From Acidobacteriota bacterium (GTDB lineage: Bacteria; Acidobacteriota; Vicinamibacteria; Vicinamibacterales; UBA8438), in NCBI GenBank assembly GCA_011523845.1, contig WTFV01000189.1:13125-71227 (forward strand): DNA of 58,103 nt. The letters are read 5' to 3'. Shown piece after piece: positions 49,024 to 56,826 of the stretch (positions within the stretch are counted from its first letter, which is position 1; every line of letters starts with the position of its first letter). The notes below the pieces were generated by a model. That model saw nothing but the letters and a program-made list of their open reading frames with translations, made no database searches and was not told where the DNA came from. Both the position numbers and the translations under genes were made by a program.

Positions 49024-49962
49024 TCATCGCGGGTCGATCGCGTTGCGCAACCGGCCGTCGAGCTCCCCGCCGATGGCGGCGCGCACCGAATCGTTCGCCT
49101 GCTTCAGGCGCGCCAGCGCCTCGGGGTGGCTGACGTTCGCGTGGGCCATGACGATGGCGGCCTTCACGTTCCAGCGCGCCTGTTTCAGCAGGTCGCCCGC
49201 CTCCTCGTGGTCGAGACCGGTCACCGTCGTGATGATACGCCGCGCGCGATCGCGCGCCTTCTCGGAGCCGGCGTCGACGTCGACCATCAGGTTCCCGTAG
49301 GTCTTGCCCAAGTGCACCATCGCCACCGTGGTCAGCATGTTGAGCACCATCTTGGTTGCCGTGCCGGCCTTGAGGCGGGTGGAGCCGGCGATGACCTCCG
49401 GTCCCACCGCGGGAGAAATGACGATGTCGACGAACGTCTGCAGCTCGGTGCCCGGCCAGCAGGTCACGAAGATGATCTTGACGCCGTTGCGGCGCGCACG
49501 GGTCAGGGCGCCGCGGACGAACTGCGTCATCCCGCTCGCCGATATGCCGACGAGCACGTCTTTCCGCGTCGGATGCAGGCGGGCGACGGCCCGCGCGCCC
49601 TCCTCGAAATTGTCCTCGATCCCCGCCTGCGATCGGAAAAAGGCGGCCCTCCCGCCGGCGATGATCGCCTGCACCAGGTGTTCCGGCGTGCCGAACGTCG
49701 GGCCCATCTCGGCCGCCTCGAGAACGCCGAGGCGGCCGCTCGTTCCCGCGCCGACGAAGAACAGTCGCCCGCCCTTCTGCAGCGCCGCGGTAATGAGGTC
49801 CGAGGCGGTCGCGATGCGGGCCTTCTCGCGCGCCACCGCGGTGAGGATCTTCCGATCCTCGCGCAGCATGAGGCCGATCATGTCCTCCGTAGACGCCTGG
49901 TCCATCGCCAGGCTGGCGGGGTTGATGGCTTCGGTGGGAAGGTCCTTCCACTTCGAGGACAT
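49024..49962 (-). CDS. murQ: N-acetylmuramic acid 6-phosphate etherase
   Basis: 312 residues from the ATG at 49960-49962, with AGGTGA 7 nt upstream. The SIS domain shows VGAGTSGRLGVLEAAEMGPTFG (about 73-94), GISASGMTQFVRGAL and GSTRLKAGTATKMVLNMLTT, the MurQ signature. It splits MurNAc-6P into GlcNAc-6P and lactate. A kinase to make MurNAc-6P is not in the window. It is the first gene of the leftward operon. Confidence 0.95.
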   Translation of the reverse strand: MSSKWKDLPTEAINPASLAMDQASTEDMIGLMLREDRKILTAVAREKARIATASDLITAALQKGGRLFFVGAGTSGRLGVLEAAEMGPTFGTPEHLVQAIIAGGRAAFFRSQAGIEDNFEEGARAVARLHPTRKDVLVGISASGMTQFVRGALTRARRNGVKIIFVTCWPGTELQTFVDIVISPAVGPEVIAGSTRLKAGTATKMVLNMLTTVAMVHLGKTYGNLMVDVDAGSEKARDRARRIITTVTGLDHEEAGDLLKQARWNVKAAIVMAHANVSHPEALARLKQANDSVRAAIGGELDGRLRNAIDPR

Positions 49963-49986
49963 GCGAGGACTCACCTGTGTCCGTCA

Positions 49987-50012
49987 CGGTCCCGTGCCGC
50001 GCGACGGGACCG
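49987..50012. other. Perfect 9-bp inverted repeat in the murQ leader
   Basis: 49987-49995 pairs with 50004-50012, closing an 8-nt loop. It lies between the murQ start and the candidate leftward promoter, so it would be in the murQ 5' untranslated region and about 15 bp from the -35 box of the rightward hom promoter. It could be a repressor operator or an mRNA hairpin. Confidence 0.4.
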
Positions 50013-50026
50013 GCAGCAGGCGCCGG

Positions 50027-50056
50027 TTGACCGGGCGCAGAAGGAAGGAGTATAAA
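50027..50056 (+). promoter_or_regulatory. Strong sigma70-like promoter for the hom operon
   Basis: TTGACC (50027-50032), 18 bp, TATAAA (50051-50056), five of six matches at each box, the best full promoter I found in the window. The predicted start near 50063 leaves a leader of roughly 195 nt before hom. Confidence 0.7.
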
Positions 50057-50077
50057 GATCGTTTGTTTCGTGACCAA
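50049..50077 (-). promoter_or_regulatory. Candidate overlapping promoter for the murQ operon
   Basis: On the minus strand, TTGGTC (50072-50077), 17 bp, TATACT (50049-50054). Its -10 box overlaps that of the rightward hom promoter, so the two would compete for polymerase. Confidence 0.4.
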
Positions 50078-50086
50078 CGGGCCGTC

Positions 50087-50176
50087 ATGTGGAACGTCAA
50101 CGCCATGCCGACCGCGCGTCCATCCTCGATGCCCGTCCGGACCCCGCCGCGGGGAACGGACACCGGGAGCGGATGA
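50087..50176 (+). CDS. Possible leader peptide of the hom operon
   Basis: 29 codons beginning ATG TGG within the predicted leader transcript. The peptide contains four Thr (codons 9, 19, 24, 26) and three Met, and its last sense codons and stop (GCGGATGA, 50169-50176) are exactly complementary to 50211-50218 in the terminator 5' arm. No strong Shine-Dalgarno is visible. I infer a role in attenuation; it could be a chance ORF. Confidence 0.4.
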   Translation: MWNVNAMPTARPSSMPVRTPPRGTDTGSG

Positions 50177-50207
50177 CGCGGCCGGCCACATTGTAGTGAT
50201 CCCGGGG

Positions 50208-50240
50208 CCATCATCCGCAAGCAGGGTGATGGCTTTTTTT
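50208..50240 (+). terminator. Intrinsic terminator inside the hom leader
   Basis: Arms 50208-50216 and 50224-50232 pair over 9 bp with one G-T type mismatch around a 7-nt loop, followed by C and seven T. It lies only 16 bp before the hom GTG and downstream of the operon promoter, so it is either an attenuator or a terminator of some unseen upstream transcript. Confidence 0.7.
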
Positions 50241-50256
50241 CTGAACCGCAGATCCC

Positions 50257-51528
50257 GTGCCCAGAATCGCCCTGGTCGGATTCGGAACGGTGGGGCGGTC
50301 CGTCGCGCGCATCCTGAGCGACGGCGACCGGGACCCGCTCGTTCTGTCGCACGTCTGCAACCGGCAGGTCGAGCGCAAGGTCGTCGACTGGGTGCCGCCC
50401 GCGGTCGCCTGGACGTCCGACTTCGAGGACGTCCTGCGATCGGACGCCGACGTCGTGGTCGAGGTCATCGGGGGGCTGGAGCCGGCGGCGAGCTGGATTC
50501 GGCGGGCGCTCGAGGCCGGCAAGTCGGTCGTGACGGCCAACAAGCAGGTCATGGCCCGCGCCGGGGCCGAGCTGATGCAGGTCGCGGCCGATCGGAGACT
50601 CCACCTGCTGTTCGAGGCCGCGGTGGCCGGCGGCGTTCCCATCATCCGCGGGGTGCGGGAAGGACTGGCCGGCGATCGGCTGCAGCGGGTGCTCGGGGTG
50701 CTGAACGGCACCTGCAACTACATGTTGACGCGCATGGAGGACGGGCAGGTGTCGTTCGACGACGCGCTGCGGGAGGCGCAGGATCGAGGCTACGCCGAGG
50801 CGGATCCGACCGCGGACGTCGACGGCGGCGACGCGCAGGCCAAGCTCGCGATACTCTCGGCGGTCGGCCTCGGAAGACGCATCGCCGTCGACGCGATCCC
50901 GTTGCGCTCGATCCGCCCGGTCGAGCCGGTGGATTTCCAGTACGCCCGGCGGCTCGGCTGCACGATACGCCAGGTGTCGCGGGCCGAGGTGCTGGACGGC
51001 GCGGGTACCGACGTCATGGCTTCCGTGCAGCCGATGCTGGTGCCTGTCGCATCGCCGCTGGCGCGGGCCGAGGGCAGCCAGAACGTGGTGGTCGTCGGTG
51101 GTCCGCACGGCGGGGAGACGGCGTTTCGCGGTTTCGGCGCGGGAGGCGATCCGACCGCGGTGGCGGTCGTCTCCGACCTCGAGGCGATTGCGCGGACGGG
51201 GAGCACCGCCCCCCGGTATCGGCGGCCCGCGGCGGAAGCGGGCGTGGAGACCGATTTCGAGGCGTCGCAGTACCTGCGCTTCGTCATCGTGGACCGGCCC
51301 GGTATCATTGCCTCGCTGGCCGGCGTCTTCCTCCGGCACGGACTGAACATCGACTCGGTCCTGCAGGAGCCGGACTGGCCCAAGTCGGCCTTGCCCTTCG
51401 TCGTGACGCTCGAGCCCTGCAGCTCCCGGGTGCTGCAGGCCGCTCTGGCGGAAATCGAAACGTTCGATTTCCATGCGCGCCCCCCGATTTGGATGCCGAT
51501 TCTGCCACGCGGAGAACGCTGCTCATGA
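50257..51528 (+). CDS. hom: Homoserine dehydrogenase with C-terminal ACT domain
   Basis: 423 residues from GTG 50257, giving the Rossmann opening IALVGFGTVGRSVARIL. VTANKQVMA (about 97), VLNGTCNYMLTRM (about 146) and DPTADVDGGDAQAKLAIL are the catalytic-domain motifs. An ACT domain (about 345-410, VDRPGIIASLAGVF) suggests feedback control by threonine. It reduces aspartate semialdehyde to homoserine. The ribosome-binding site is weak and sits just after the T-tract. The stop overlaps thrC. Confidence 0.94.
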   Translation: MPRIALVGFGTVGRSVARILSDGDRDPLVLSHVCNRQVERKVVDWVPPAVAWTSDFEDVLRSDADVVVEVIGGLEPAASWIRRALEAGKSVVTANKQVMARAGAELMQVAADRRLHLLFEAAVAGGVPIIRGVREGLAGDRLQRVLGVLNGTCNYMLTRMEDGQVSFDDALREAQDRGYAEADPTADVDGGDAQAKLAILSAVGLGRRIAVDAIPLRSIRPVEPVDFQYARRLGCTIRQVSRAEVLDGAGTDVMASVQPMLVPVASPLARAEGSQNVVVVGGPHGGETAFRGFGAGGDPTAVAVVSDLEAIARTGSTAPRYRRPAAEAGVETDFEASQYLRFVIVDRPGIIASLAGVFLRHGLNIDSVLQEPDWPKSALPFVVTLEPCSSRVLQAALAEIETFDFHARPPIWMPILPRGERCS

Positions 51529-52781
51529 GCCACCTCACCGGTCTTCGATGCTCTCTGTGCCGGACACCGTTTCCGGCCGAGGCGCTCTACGTCTGCGACC
51601 AGTGCCTCGGGCCGCTCGAGGCCACCTACGACCGGGATGCGCTCCGGCGCGCCGTCTCGCGCGAGCTGATCGCCTCGCGGCCCGCGAATCTCTGGCGCTA
51701 CCGCGAGTTCCTGCCCATCGACGGCGAGCCCCGGACCGGAGCGACGTCGGGATGGACCCCGCTCGTTCGCGCGGACCGGCTGGCCGCCGAGCTGGGGATG
51801 CGCGAGCTCTACCTGAAGGACGATTCGGTCAATCACCCGTCGCTCTCGTACAAGGACCGCGTGGTGTCGGTCGCGGCGACACGCGCCTGCGAGCTCGGTT
51901 TCGACGTCTTCGGTTGTGCGTCGACCGGCAACCTCGCCAACAGCGTCGCCGCCCACGCCGCGCGGCTGGGGCTGGACTGCTACGTCTTCATCCCCCGCAC
52001 GCTCGAGCCGGGGAAGATTCTCGGCTCCGCCGTCAGCGGACCGCACGTGGTCGCGATCGACGGCAACTACGACGACGTCAATCGTCTGTGCACGCAGGTG
52101 GGGGAGCGCTACGGATGGGCGTTCGCCAACATCAACCTGCGGGCCTATTACGCCGAGGGGGCGAAGACCTGCGGGTTCGAGATCGTCGAGCAGCTCGGTT
52201 GGCGCTTCCCGCGGCATCTCGTCTGCCCCGTCGCGGGCGGGACGCTGCTGCCGCGCATCGGTCGCGGCTTCGGCGACCTGCTCGATGTCGGCCTGGTGGA
52301 CGGCGAGCCGCCACGCATTCACGCCGCCCAGGCCGCCGGCTGCGCACCCGTCATTCACGCGCTCGACGAGGGTCTCGACTATCCGGAGCCGGTGCGGCCG
52401 GACACGATCGCCAAGTCGATTGCCATCGGCAACCCCGCCGACGGGTTTCACGTGGTGCGGACGGTGCGCGAGTCGGGAGGCAGCGGCGCGGCGGCCACGG
52501 ACACGGAGATCGTGGAGGCCATCGGGCTGCTCGCGCGTACCGAGGGCATCTTCACCGAGCCGGCCGGCGGCACCACGCTGGCCGTCACCCGCAAGCTCAT
52601 CGAGCAGGGGGTCATTCCCCGCGACGAGAGCACGGTGGTCTGCATCACCGGAAACGGCTACAAGACGGCCGACGTCATGGCGCCTTCCCTGGTCGCGCCG
52701 ACCGCCCTGGGCCGCTCGCTGGCGGAGTTCGAGGCCTTCATGGCCGAGCGCCAGCAGTCCCGCCAGGCGGTATCCCGTTGA
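51525..52781 (+). CDS. thrC: Threonine synthase
   Basis: 418 residues, coupled to hom by ATGA; GGAGAA lies 9 nt upstream. An N-terminal zinc ribbon (CSLC and CDQC) precedes the PLP fold: VNHPSLSYKDRVVS with the Schiff-base lysine (about 110), CASTGNLANS, and AGGTLLPRIGRG. It converts O-phosphohomoserine to threonine. Homoserine kinase, needed between Hom and ThrC, is not in this operon. Confidence 0.94.
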   Translation: MSHLTGLRCSLCRTPFPAEALYVCDQCLGPLEATYDRDALRRAVSRELIASRPANLWRYREFLPIDGEPRTGATSGWTPLVRADRLAAELGMRELYLKDDSVNHPSLSYKDRVVSVAATRACELGFDVFGCASTGNLANSVAAHAARLGLDCYVFIPRTLEPGKILGSAVSGPHVVAIDGNYDDVNRLCTQVGERYGWAFANINLRAYYAEGAKTCGFEIVEQLGWRFPRHLVCPVAGGTLLPRIGRGFGDLLDVGLVDGEPPRIHAAQAAGCAPVIHALDEGLDYPEPVRPDTIAKSIAIGNPADGFHVVRTVRESGGSGAAATDTEIVEAIGLLARTEGIFTEPAGGTTLAVTRKLIEQGVIPRDESTVVCITGNGYKTADVMAPSLVAPTALGRSLAEFEAFMAERQQSRQAVSR

Positions 52782-52783
52782 CG

Positions 52784-54049
52784 ATGTCGAGACCCGAGCG
52801 GAGCGAGATCGTCGAGGCGGAAGGGCACCTGGTCGACTCGAACCTGCTGAACGCCATCTTCGACAGGGTCATCGAGCGGCGGGCGCGCTTCGACGTCCTG
52901 CGCTTCGACATCGGTCGCACCAACGACGAGTACTCGCATCTGAAGCTGAAGGTGACGGCGCCGGACGAGACCGTCCTGGCCGACCTGCTCGAGGATCTGA
53001 TGCCGCTCGGCTGTCATCCGACTCCCGAGCGCGACGCCGTCCTCGAGCGGTCCGAACAGGCCGGATGCGTGCCCGACGACTTCTACTCGACGACCAACCA
53101 CCGCACCTACGTGCGGCACGGCGGACAGTGGCTGGAGGTCGAGCGCCAGCGCATGGATGCGGTGATCGTGATCACGGACGGCCGGGCCGCGTGCCGCAAG
53201 CTGCGGGACGTGGCGGCGGGCGATGCGGTCGTCTGCGGCGTCGGCGGCATCCGGGTCTCGCCCGAGTTCCGCGAGCGCGACCGCCTGGGCTTCGCGTTCA
53301 TGGTCAACGACGTGTCGACCGAGCGGCGCGTCGAGGTCAGCGTCGCCCGCGTGCTGGCGATGATGGAGGACGTCAAGCGCGGCGGCGGACGCATCGCCTT
53401 CGTGGCCGGTCCCGTGGTGGTTCACAGCGGCGGCGTGAGCTACTTCTGCGACCTCGTCCGCCGCGGCTTCGTCGACGTGCTGCTGGCCGGCAACGCGCTC
53501 GCGGTGCACGATGCCGAGCACGCGCTCTTCGGCACGTCGCTCGGGATCGACCTGAACGCCGGGACGGCGGTCGAGGAGGGGCACCGCAACCACATGCGGG
53601 CCATCAACGCCGTCAACCGCGCCGGCGGCCTGCGCGCGGCCGTCGATCAGGGACTGCTGCGCTCGGGGATCATGTACGAAGCGATTCGGCACGAGGTCGA
53701 CTACGTGCTGGCGGGGAGCATCCGCGACGACGGACCGCTGCGCGACACCATCATGGATCTGATCGCGGCGCAGGATCGCTACGCCGAGGCGCTGCGCGAC
53801 GTGAGCATGGTCGTCATGCTGTCGACGATGCTCCACAGCATCGGGGTGGGCAACATGCTGCCTTCGCACGTCAGGGTCGTCTGCGTCGACATCAATCCGG
53901 CCGTGGTGACCAAGCTCGCGGATCGCGGATCTTCCCAGACCGCCGGCATCGTGACCGACGTCGGGCTCTTCCTCCATCAGTTGACGGCGCAGCTCGCGGC
54001 CGCCTCGGGCGCGCCGAAAGCGGCCGCCGCCGGCGAGGAGCAGCGATGA
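52784..54049 (+). CDS. LOR/SDH-domain protein (TIGR00300-type, ornithine cyclodeaminase-related)
   Basis: 421 residues; ATG 52784 is 2 bp after thrC, and an in-frame TTG at 52778 is possible. The N-terminal region (EIVEAEGHLVDSNLLNAIFD, then FDVLRFDIGRTNDEYSHLKL) and the C-terminal half (GGGRIAFVAGPVVVHSGG, LLAGNALAVHDAEHALFGT) match the LOR/SDH family, whose members include the cyclodeaminase half of AgrE/ArgZ and archaeal ornithine cyclodeaminases. Its place between thrC and lysC is notable and suggests a role in aspartate-family or proline metabolism; substrate unknown. Confidence 0.85.
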   Translation: MSRPERSEIVEAEGHLVDSNLLNAIFDRVIERRARFDVLRFDIGRTNDEYSHLKLKVTAPDETVLADLLEDLMPLGCHPTPERDAVLERSEQAGCVPDDFYSTTNHRTYVRHGGQWLEVERQRMDAVIVITDGRAACRKLRDVAAGDAVVCGVGGIRVSPEFRERDRLGFAFMVNDVSTERRVEVSVARVLAMMEDVKRGGGRIAFVAGPVVVHSGGVSYFCDLVRRGFVDVLLAGNALAVHDAEHALFGTSLGIDLNAGTAVEEGHRNHMRAINAVNRAGGLRAAVDQGLLRSGIMYEAIRHEVDYVLAGSIRDDGPLRDTIMDLIAAQDRYAEALRDVSMVVMLSTMLHSIGVGNMLPSHVRVVCVDINPAVVTKLADRGSSQTAGIVTDVGLFLHQLTAQLAAASGAPKAAAAGEEQR

Positions 54050-55314
54050 CGGCCCCCGCCGCCACGGTCCCGGTCGTCGTCCAGAAGTACGGCGGGACCT
54101 CGGTCGCCACCGCGGAACGCATCCGCGCCATCGCGGAGCGGGTGGCGCGCTCCCGCCGCCGGAGCCCCCGGCTCGTCGTCGTCCTGTCGGCCATGGGCAA
54201 GACGACCGACGAGCTGGTCGCCCTGGCCCACGCGGTGTCGGAGAGTCCGTCAGGGCGCGAGATGGACCTGCTGCTCGCGACCGGCGAGCAGGTATCCGTC
54301 TCGCTGCTGGGCCTCGCCCTGCAGCACAAGGGTATCCCCGCCATCTCCCTGACCGCCTCGCAGTGCGGGATCCGTACCGACGACGCGTTCAACATCGCTC
54401 GCATCGAGTCGATCGAGACGCGGCGGATCCTGGAGGAGCTCGACCGCGAGCGGGTGGTGATCATCACCGGCTTCCAGGGCATCACCCGCGACGACGAGGT
54501 CACGACGCTGGGTCGCGGCGGGAGCGACATCACCGGGGCGGCGGTGGCGGCGGCCCTCGGCGCCGACGTCTGTGAAATCTGCACGGATGTCGACGGCGTG
54601 CTGTCGGGCGACCCGCGGACGGTGCCGAATGCGCTGCGGTGGCGGGAGATAAGCTACGAGGAAGCGATCGAGATGGCGTCGAGCGGCGCCAAGGTCCTGC
54701 ATCCGCGGGCGGCCGAGGTGTGCATGGCCTACCGGATCCCGATCCACGTGCGCTCGAGCTTCCACGACGCCGAGGGCACCTGGATCCGCGGAGGCGACGA
54801 GATGGTGATGGAACAGGCGGCGGTGGTAGGGGTCAGCAGCGACCGGAAGATCGCCAAGGTCACCCTGATCGACGTGCCGGACCGTCCGGGTCTGGCCGCG
54901 GAGGTCTTTCGCGACCTGGCGGCTCAGTCGATCAACGTGCGGCTCATCATTCAGGGAGCGACCGCCGAGGGCCTGGGGCGCATCACCTGCGTGCTCGACG
55001 ACGAGTACGTCGAGGGCGCGACGCGTCTGGTCGAGGACTGGAAGTCGCGCGGTCTGGCGACTGCCGGAGCCGTCGACCGCGCCGTCGCGAAGATCTCCAT
55101 CGTCGGCTCGCGCCTCGCGTCGACCCCCGGCCTGGCCGCCCGCATGTTCGCGGTGCTCGCCCGGGAGGGCATCAATATCGACTGCATCAGCTCCTCGGAG
55201 ATGAAGATTGCCTGCGTGATTGCCGACACGCACGTGGACGAGGCCGTACGCGCCGTCCACGACGAGTTCTTCCCGGAGGGTACGCCCCCGCAGGCCGAGC
55301 GGGCCACGGGTTGA
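54046..55314 (+). CDS. lysC: Aspartate kinase with two ACT domains
   Basis: 422 residues, overlapping the previous stop by ATGA. VVQKYGGTSVATAERI (about 10-26), FQGITRDDEVTTLGRGGSD (about 142-160) and CTDVDGVLSGDPR are kinase motifs. ACT domains at about 275-340 (TLIDVPDRPGLAAEVF) and 350-415 (SIVGSRLASTPGLAARMF) indicate feedback inhibition by lysine and/or threonine. It phosphorylates aspartate, the first step of the pathway that Hom draws on. It ends the operon. Confidence 0.95.
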   Translation: MTAPAATVPVVVQKYGGTSVATAERIRAIAERVARSRRRSPRLVVVLSAMGKTTDELVALAHAVSESPSGREMDLLLATGEQVSVSLLGLALQHKGIPAISLTASQCGIRTDDAFNIARIESIETRRILEELDRERVVIITGFQGITRDDEVTTLGRGGSDITGAAVAAALGADVCEICTDVDGVLSGDPRTVPNALRWREISYEEAIEMASSGAKVLHPRAAEVCMAYRIPIHVRSSFHDAEGTWIRGGDEMVMEQAAVVGVSSDRKIAKVTLIDVPDRPGLAAEVFRDLAAQSINVRLIIQGATAEGLGRITCVLDDEYVEGATRLVEDWKSRGLATAGAVDRAVAKISIVGSRLASTPGLAARMFAVLAREGINIDCISSSEMKIACVIADTHVDEAVRAVHDEFFPEGTPPQAERATG

Positions 55315-55340
55315 CGCAGGCCAAGCGGGCCACGGGTTGA
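55289..55340 (+). repeat. 26-bp tandem duplication spanning the lysC stop
   Basis: 55289-55314 and 55315-55340 differ by one base (G/A). The second copy repeats the last codons and stop of lysC but is untranslated. The mode is the same as for the 70-bp duplication at the PhoD-like gene. Confidence 0.92.
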
Positions 55341-55352
55341 AAGATCGGCAGC

Positions 55353-55456
55353 CGGCGCCTGGCCTGACCGACCAGGCGCCGCTTGGCGGCTCCGTCCGCC
55401 GGCGCAGACTCCTGGCCCGCCAAGCGTTGCCTGACAGCTCCGGTCGGCGCCCGACC
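55353..55456. terminator. Cluster of three hairpins between convergent genes
   Basis: Three perfect inverted repeats: 10-bp arms 55353-55362/55372-55381 (9-nt loop), 8-bp arms 55382-55389/55417-55424, and 6-bp arms 55442-55447/55451-55456 (3-nt loop). They separate lysC from the leftward gene ending at 55473. No T-runs follow, so Rho-independent activity is uncertain. Confidence 0.6.
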
Positions 55457-55472
55457 AACCCTGCGGGAGTCC

Positions 55473-56723
55473 CTATTCGGCCGCGGCGCCCGCGCCGGCC
55501 GCGTAGTCGAGGACCAGTCGGATCGGTGCTGACGAATCGGCGCCGAACAGGGATCGAACCGGCATATGGTCGGCCCCCGGATGCAGGATCGCGTTGACCT
55601 CGATCGTCGAGCCGGCGGGGAGGTCGATAGGGGCGTCGAACCAGTAGCGCGTCGGCCACGCCGTGTCCGGTTCGCGCAGGAAGAGCATCGGCACCCGGGT
55701 TCCGGTGGGCGTCACCGCCACCACCTGCACGTCCCTGGTCTCAATCGAGACCTCCGGCAGGATGGCGAGAGCGCTTACGTCCTCGGCCACGTCCCGACTG
55801 AAGGTCAGCGTCAGCTCACCGGTGCGCTCCGGCGACGACAGAAGCATCGACTCGACCGCCCGGTCGCTCTCGTCGCCCACGTAGAGCCCGATGCGGCTCT
55901 GGTCGACGAACTCCTGGTACTCGGTGATCCAGGTCTTCTTGTAATGCACCCGCGCCACGATGTCGGCGCCTGCCGGCAGACGGCGGGCGGCGTCTTCCTG
56001 CCGCACGCTCTGCCGGCCCGGCGACCAGAGCGCCAGCGGCGCGGTGGTGGGGAAGTCCCGTCCCTCCACCTCTCCGAACCCCGGTCCGTCGTCCTCGGCG
56101 TCGAGCGCCCGCGCCGTTCCCGTGTCGTCCACATAGAGGGCTACGTCACGGACGACCGCGCCCGCGCCCGGCATCACGTCCGCCCCGGTCACGAAGAGCT
56201 CTCCCGTCGTCCCGGTCGGGAGCACGAAGTAGCGGACCAGCTCGTTCGTGCCCGTATCGAGCGTGAACGGCTCCGGCATCTCGATCTCCAGATCGGGAGG
56301 GCCCAGCGGCCATTCGTCCGGGGCGCCCGGCGGCTCGGGGCGGAGCGTCCGAGGACCCTGCGGGTACCCGCCGCTCGACCACTCGAGGATCATGTCCATC
56401 TCGGCCGCCGGCAGGGCATGCCCGTTGCGGAAATCGCCGAAGCCGTCCTCCGCCTTCCAGGGGGGCATGCGCAGTCCCAGGACCTCTTCGCGGATCGACT
56501 GCGCCCAGGGGTACGCGCTCTGGTACGACACGAGCGACATCGGTCCGATCCCGCCGTCGCGATGGCAGGAGCCGCAGTTGTCGCGAAAGATCGGAAACAG
56601 GTGCTCGTTGTAGTTCCACCGCGAGGCGATCGGCGTGTGGGTCTCCGTCTCCTCGGTCTGACCACCCATCGCGACGAGCGCCACCGCGGCGCCCAGACAC
56701 CAGCGACCGTATCGCGTCGTCAT
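55473..56723 (-). CDS. Exported heme-binding, PHM-like protein without the usual copper ligands
   Basis: 416 residues; AGGGAG lies 8 nt before the ATG at 56721-56723. A short hydrophobic N-terminus is followed by one c-type heme motif CGSCH (residues 50-54) and an RMPPWKAEDGFGDF segment, as in the paralogue at 10090-12261. In the PHM-like part, however, the HH pair is replaced by VVRDVALYV and the HxH site by ILPEVSIETRDV, so type-II copper binding seems lost; an ARVHYKK histidine remains. No TPRs. It follows the DUF3347-like gene on the same strand. Confidence 0.82.
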   Translation of the reverse strand: MTTRYGRWCLGAAVALVAMGGQTEETETHTPIASRWNYNEHLFPIFRDNCGSCHRDGGIGPMSLVSYQSAYPWAQSIREEVLGLRMPPWKAEDGFGDFRNGHALPAAEMDMILEWSSGGYPQGPRTLRPEPPGAPDEWPLGPPDLEIEMPEPFTLDTGTNELVRYFVLPTGTTGELFVTGADVMPGAGAVVRDVALYVDDTGTARALDAEDDGPGFGEVEGRDFPTTAPLALWSPGRQSVRQEDAARRLPAGADIVARVHYKKTWITEYQEFVDQSRIGLYVGDESDRAVESMLLSSPERTGELTLTFSRDVAEDVSALAILPEVSIETRDVQVVAVTPTGTRVPMLFLREPDTAWPTRYWFDAPIDLPAGSTIEVNAILHPGADHMPVRSLFGADSSAPIRLVLDYAAGAGAAAE

Positions 56724-56826
56724 CGCTCAATCTCCCTGACCTGAAACAAACGCTCGGTCCAGGTTGTTTCCTGCCCGCATGATCCGCACTTGGGCGGTGG
56801 CGCGACTGGCAAGGAAACGCCGCCGG

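Noticed and set aside
48220..50055. 611-codon plus-strand ORF opposite murQ and its transporter
   Set aside because: Antisense to genes with strong family motifs; Arg/Asp/His-rich.
50063..50207. Known riboswitch (SAM or lysine class) in the hom leader
   Set aside because: I could not recognise any consensus core of those aptamers; a peptide-coupled attenuator explains the pairing better. A covariance-model scan would settle it.
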